Assembly: GCF_964355755.1 (NCBI RefSeq)
Contig: NC_092679.1
Span: 17,164,932-17,228,931, forward strand
Direction: 5' to 3'
DNA length: 64,000 nt
Source: Antedon mediterranea
Lineage: Eukaryota > Echinodermata > Crinoidea > Comatulida > Antedonidae
Shown: positions 61,121 to 64,000 of the stretch, in pieces
Position numbering within the stretch: the stretch's first letter is position 1
Layout of the letters: each line of letters opens with the position of its first letter
The notes under the pieces: generated by a model
The model's database searches: none
What the model was told of the DNA's origin: nothing
Seen by the model: the letters and a program-made list of their open reading frames with translations, nothing else
Translations under genes and position numbers: made by a program

Positions 61121-61295
61121 ATTTAGACAAACTACCTGTCGAAACTATTCCAATAAACTAAACCATGATCTTGTCACTTGTATTATTTGGTAGCGACTAT
61201 ATAATAAATGTGGAATGCAATTGTGTTTTCGAGGCGAGGTTGGACACGGACGAAAGCTCATCACGTTCGACGACTATTGTCTAGTCTTTTGGTCC

Positions 61296-61301
61296 TTTAT
61301 A
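61296..61301 (-). promoter_or_regulatory. TATA box of the C2-domain gene
   Basis: GATATAAAGG on the minus strand, about 175 bp before the start codon at 61120. A leader of ~145 nt would follow. This is the best-placed TATA-like element in the window. Confidence 0.5.
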
Positions 61302-62736
61302 TCTAAGCCTCACTTTAACAATTTATAGTGACAATTGATTGGAATCAAATTCAAGTACATTATCACTTTTAGTTAATCTGTATTTCGTACTAATATCTAC
61401 CCCAATCGCATACTTTAAATTTGACATTACAGTATTTGATCTGATGTATACTATAATGCTCGGTTCGAAATCATTGTGCATGCCCTAAAGGCTTTCACCG
61501 GAGGCCTATGTAGGTCTGATTTTCCCTTCTTCTTTCCCTCTATCCATAGGCTTAGTTATCAAAGCTATAGAGCATCAAAGAAATAAACCAATACGACACA
61601 GCCCAGAATATTGAACAGAGAGAATGATGTTCGGCATTGCCAACACTGATAAATTATTTTTGATGCGGGGACATTATACATCAAGTCGACAAATGTATGA
61701 TATTATCCCGTCGTTGACGAATCCATTATTAATGGCATAAGATCGTATATGTATATCTTATACCAAGGCAATCTATCAACAGGATGCTGAGCGCCGATCA
61801 AAGGGTTTATCTGTGACTGCGACACAACGCTTAACAGACACCGCGGAGAATATGTACATGGTACAGTATTGTTGGTATTTGTCGCAGCCAGACATGAGAT
61901 CGAATGACTGTTACGAGTTCCTATATCTTGGCAAGGCGGGCTCAGTGTCCTGTTGTTACGTTGCCTATATCTTACCAATTACTGCTTCTGAATGATGTTT
62001 ATTGTCTGAGAGAATCCCAATTCAGCCCGTTTTACTTTATTTGGGACGGAATATAACCAGCTTTCATCTCTATCTAGTACATAGACCTCTAATGGCATAT
62101 TATATCGTGGAAATTTGCACGTGTAGTGTTCGTGTTTTGAATTTTAAAGTCGGCCCGGTGTTTACTCAAGAAATAATAGATTCCTGCGATTGTTGTGTGT
62201 CTACTTGTAGTTAGTATTTTTAATCGCTTTTCAACATTTGTATAGTATTTTCTTGTTCATCTTCATGTATAATTTTTTCTGAAATACACAGTGTAAGCAG
62301 AACCTGACCTGCGAGTTTATGTATACTATATTCCATATATTTTCGATCAATAACAAATGATTACAAAAAAAGGAAAATGTGGACTAGCGCCACCAAGTTG
62401 GTTTGAAAGTTAAGTTACAGAAATAACTTCTTACCAACAAACGCATTTGTGCTTGTTCAAACGTGACACTATGTCTACATAACGATGCTTTTCAACTCGG
62501 TTACAATTGATATCATGATAATATAATTTTATAAACACACTGTAACACATTATATCCTTCAAACACAATATGTACAAACGTTTTTACTGTTTAAATATTT
62601 TTTCCATACGTGTTAATCAATGTTATCATTGAAACTTTAAATGGCTATAAAGCAAGTAATACATGGAAAACATCTTATAATGGAAAACAATGTACAGTTA
62701 ATTACTTTTTTACATCATGCTGATTGGAAAAAAATC

Positions 62737-62767
<31 letters not shown>

Positions 62768-63247
62768 CCCATTGTCAGAAGTTTACAAGTGGTTGTTTAC
62801 CACAAGAGGAAAAAAGAACATAGATTAATTTGCGGATAAGACAACTATTGCTACTTCCGCCAGAATTGCGAGAGGTTATGTGATCGATCTCGTGTGTTTG
62901 TGTTTCTTTCTTTCTATATGTTAGTTAGCAGGATTACTCAAAAAGTTATATGCCTGATTTTAAAGGAGGGTTTTATGGGAACAAGTTTTTAAATGTTCAT
63001 GCATGAGCGACGATCTGCGCGCTCTGAGTGCGCTTCTAGTTTAATTTATGTCTTAATTCATTAAACTTTAATCATTGTCTGTATCTAAAGCTAAATGTTT
63101 GGAGCAAACGTTAGTGTATTGAATTGATCTTGAATGGTTTTTTTTTTTTCGTTTAATAGTAGATTAAAGATTGATCTTGCTTTGGTCGTTTTTTTTTTAC
63201 TTTGTTAATGGCGGGCTACTTACTATTGAATGTAAATTGAAATAAAT
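61302..63247. other. Intergenic region upstream of two divergent genes
   Basis: About 1.9 kb before the inverted repeat. 61700-62220 is less AT-rich than the surroundings and has short open stretches on both strands (61703-61978 minus, 61813-61995 plus), but none has a recognisable domain or splice context. A (TA)n microsatellite is at 62740. Confidence 0.4.
62740..62767. repeat. (TA)14 microsatellite
   Basis: 28 bases of alternating T and A. The open frame crossing it is an artefact of the repeat. Confidence 0.95.
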
Positions 63248-63296
63248 AAGTGCTTACAGCAAGTGAGACATGCCATGCTGTAGGCCTACGAATGTT
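63248..63296 (-). repeat. Inverted repeat, left arm
   Basis: AAGTGCTTACAGCAAGTGAG ... GTAGGCCTACGAATGTT is the complement of 63684-63732 with a single mismatch in 49 bp. The arms are 387 bp apart. On the minus strand this arm carries an ATG and the same first nine codons as the gene at 63704, then diverges and meets a stop. Confidence 0.9.
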
Positions 63297-63683
63297 CTAC
63301 TGAATAACTAATAAGTTTTCAGAATGAAAAGAAAAAGATTATAGTCAACCTCAAACTAATGTCAGGGGTTATGACTTAAAAAGTAGTCCTTGACTTTTAA
63401 ACAGTGACAAGTTCAGAATGCAACTTAGTATGAATAAAAACTCAGTAACCGAACCATAATCACGATTGTGCAGTGCTTCAGTAATTTTGTAGAGAAATTT
63501 GCATGAGCCATTGTTTAAATTGTAAAGAAAGTATTAGGCAGCTAGAAACCATGTCGTAAAGAATAAAGAGATTTAACAATCGCACAACGTTCGATGACGG
63601 GGTCAATGAGACTTATTTGAGATTTACGAAATAGTTTCGTATAAGTAGAGGTTGTTGAGATTCGGTAAACTTTTATTCAGTAT

Positions 63684-63732
63684 AACATTTGTAGGCCTAC
63701 AGCATGGCATGTCTCACTTGCTGTAAGCACTT
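63684..63732 (+). repeat. Inverted repeat, right arm, spanning a start codon
   Basis: AACATTTGTAGGCCTACAGC ... TTGCTGTAAGCACTT. It includes the ATG at 63704 and the first codons of the terminal gene. See the left arm at 63248-63296. Confidence 0.9.
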
Positions 63733-64000
63733 CCCACTAGGTTTCGAAGGTTTGTCCATATTTGGTAAGAAATCAACAACGGTGCGTAAACGAGCTGCTA
63801 GGCCTAGATCTGATGATTCTGATTCAGATGGTACCGAAATTAACTTAGAAAGTTGGATAGTGGAACCACCGTTTGAGCTTGATAATCCGGCATTGTTAAA
63901 AGACGAAGACGAGGAGGAGAAGGTGTCAATCGCTACCAGTAAAGATTCAGGTCATTTTGAAGGCACGGTAGACCCGGTTACAGAGGCTACCACATCCTTT
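63704..64000 (+). CDS. Unrecognised protein, N-terminal part (cut by window end)
   Basis: An open frame of 99 codons from ATG to the window end with no stop. The N-terminus MACLTCCKHFPLGF is cysteine-rich and could be palmitoylated. A basic RKRAARPR stretch follows, then an acidic, serine-rich region (SDDSDSDGTEINLESW; LKDEDEEEKVS). Codon content and low AT compared with the flanks support coding. No domain is visible yet, and the rest of the gene lies outside. It is divergent from the C2-domain gene, which also has a Cys-containing N-terminus, but homology cannot be claimed. The first nine codons lie in the inverted repeat described above. Confidence 0.6.
   Translation, partial: MACLTCCKHFPLGFEGLSIFGKKSTTVRKRAARPRSDDSDSDGTEINLESWIVEPPFELDNPALLKDEDEEEKVSIATSKDSGHFEGTVDPVTEATTSF

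Noticed and set aside
61703-62214. Possible small genes on either strand
   Set aside because: Less AT-rich than the surroundings but frames are short, on both strands, and unrecognised.

Overview
This window is AT-rich nuclear DNA from an animal. Genes are split by many short exons with GT-AG introns, and the introns and spacers hold tRNA-headed SINEs, LINE remnants, MITE-like palindromes and foldback elements. The protein set (poly(A) polymerase, seipin, PIGF, HRD1/synoviolin, Speedy/RINGO, TMEM26) and the repeat style suggest a marine invertebrate deuterostome such as an echinoderm. The species cannot be fixed from sequence alone. All exon models were built by hand from splice signals, reading phase and family alignment recalled from knowledge. 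Every complete model closes in frame.

Layout. 311-11796 (-): canonical poly(A) polymerase, 21 coding exons, 756 aa, with a C-terminal tail enlarged by tandemly duplicated exons. 12066-27913: a 15.8-kb foldback-type element with about 150-bp unique terminal inverted repeats, a perfect flanking direct repeat, 78 tandem copies of a ~181-bp monomer in one orientation and 8 in the other. It sits in the short gap between poly(A) polymerase and the divergent seipin gene, which would otherwise be only about 0.5 kb apart. 28174-30890 (+): seipin, 8 exons, 427 aa. 31454-35233 (-): PIGF, 5 exons, 253 aa, convergent with seipin; its first intron carries a Helitron-like element. 35945-44829 (-): SYVN1/HRD1, 14 exons, 630 aa. 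45688-48152 (+): Speedy/RINGO, 6 exons, 310 aa, divergent from SYVN1. 52978-56099 (+): TMEM26, 3 exons, 354 aa. 58054-61120 (-): a 575-aa serine-rich protein of unknown function ending in one C2-like domain. 63704-64000 (+): start of an unrecognised gene cut by the window edge; its first codons lie in one arm of a 49-bp inverted repeat.

Three neighbouring genes (seipin, PIGF, SYVN1) encode ER-membrane proteins for lipid-droplet formation, GPI-anchor synthesis and ER-associated degradation. Nothing in the sequence shows that they are co-regulated. The most unusual object is the foldback/satellite element at 12-28 kb. Also notable are the duplicated exons of the poly(A) polymerase tail, a hammerhead-ribozyme-like motif in a Penelope-like fragment in a TMEM26 intron, and the inverted repeat spanning the start codon of the last gene.
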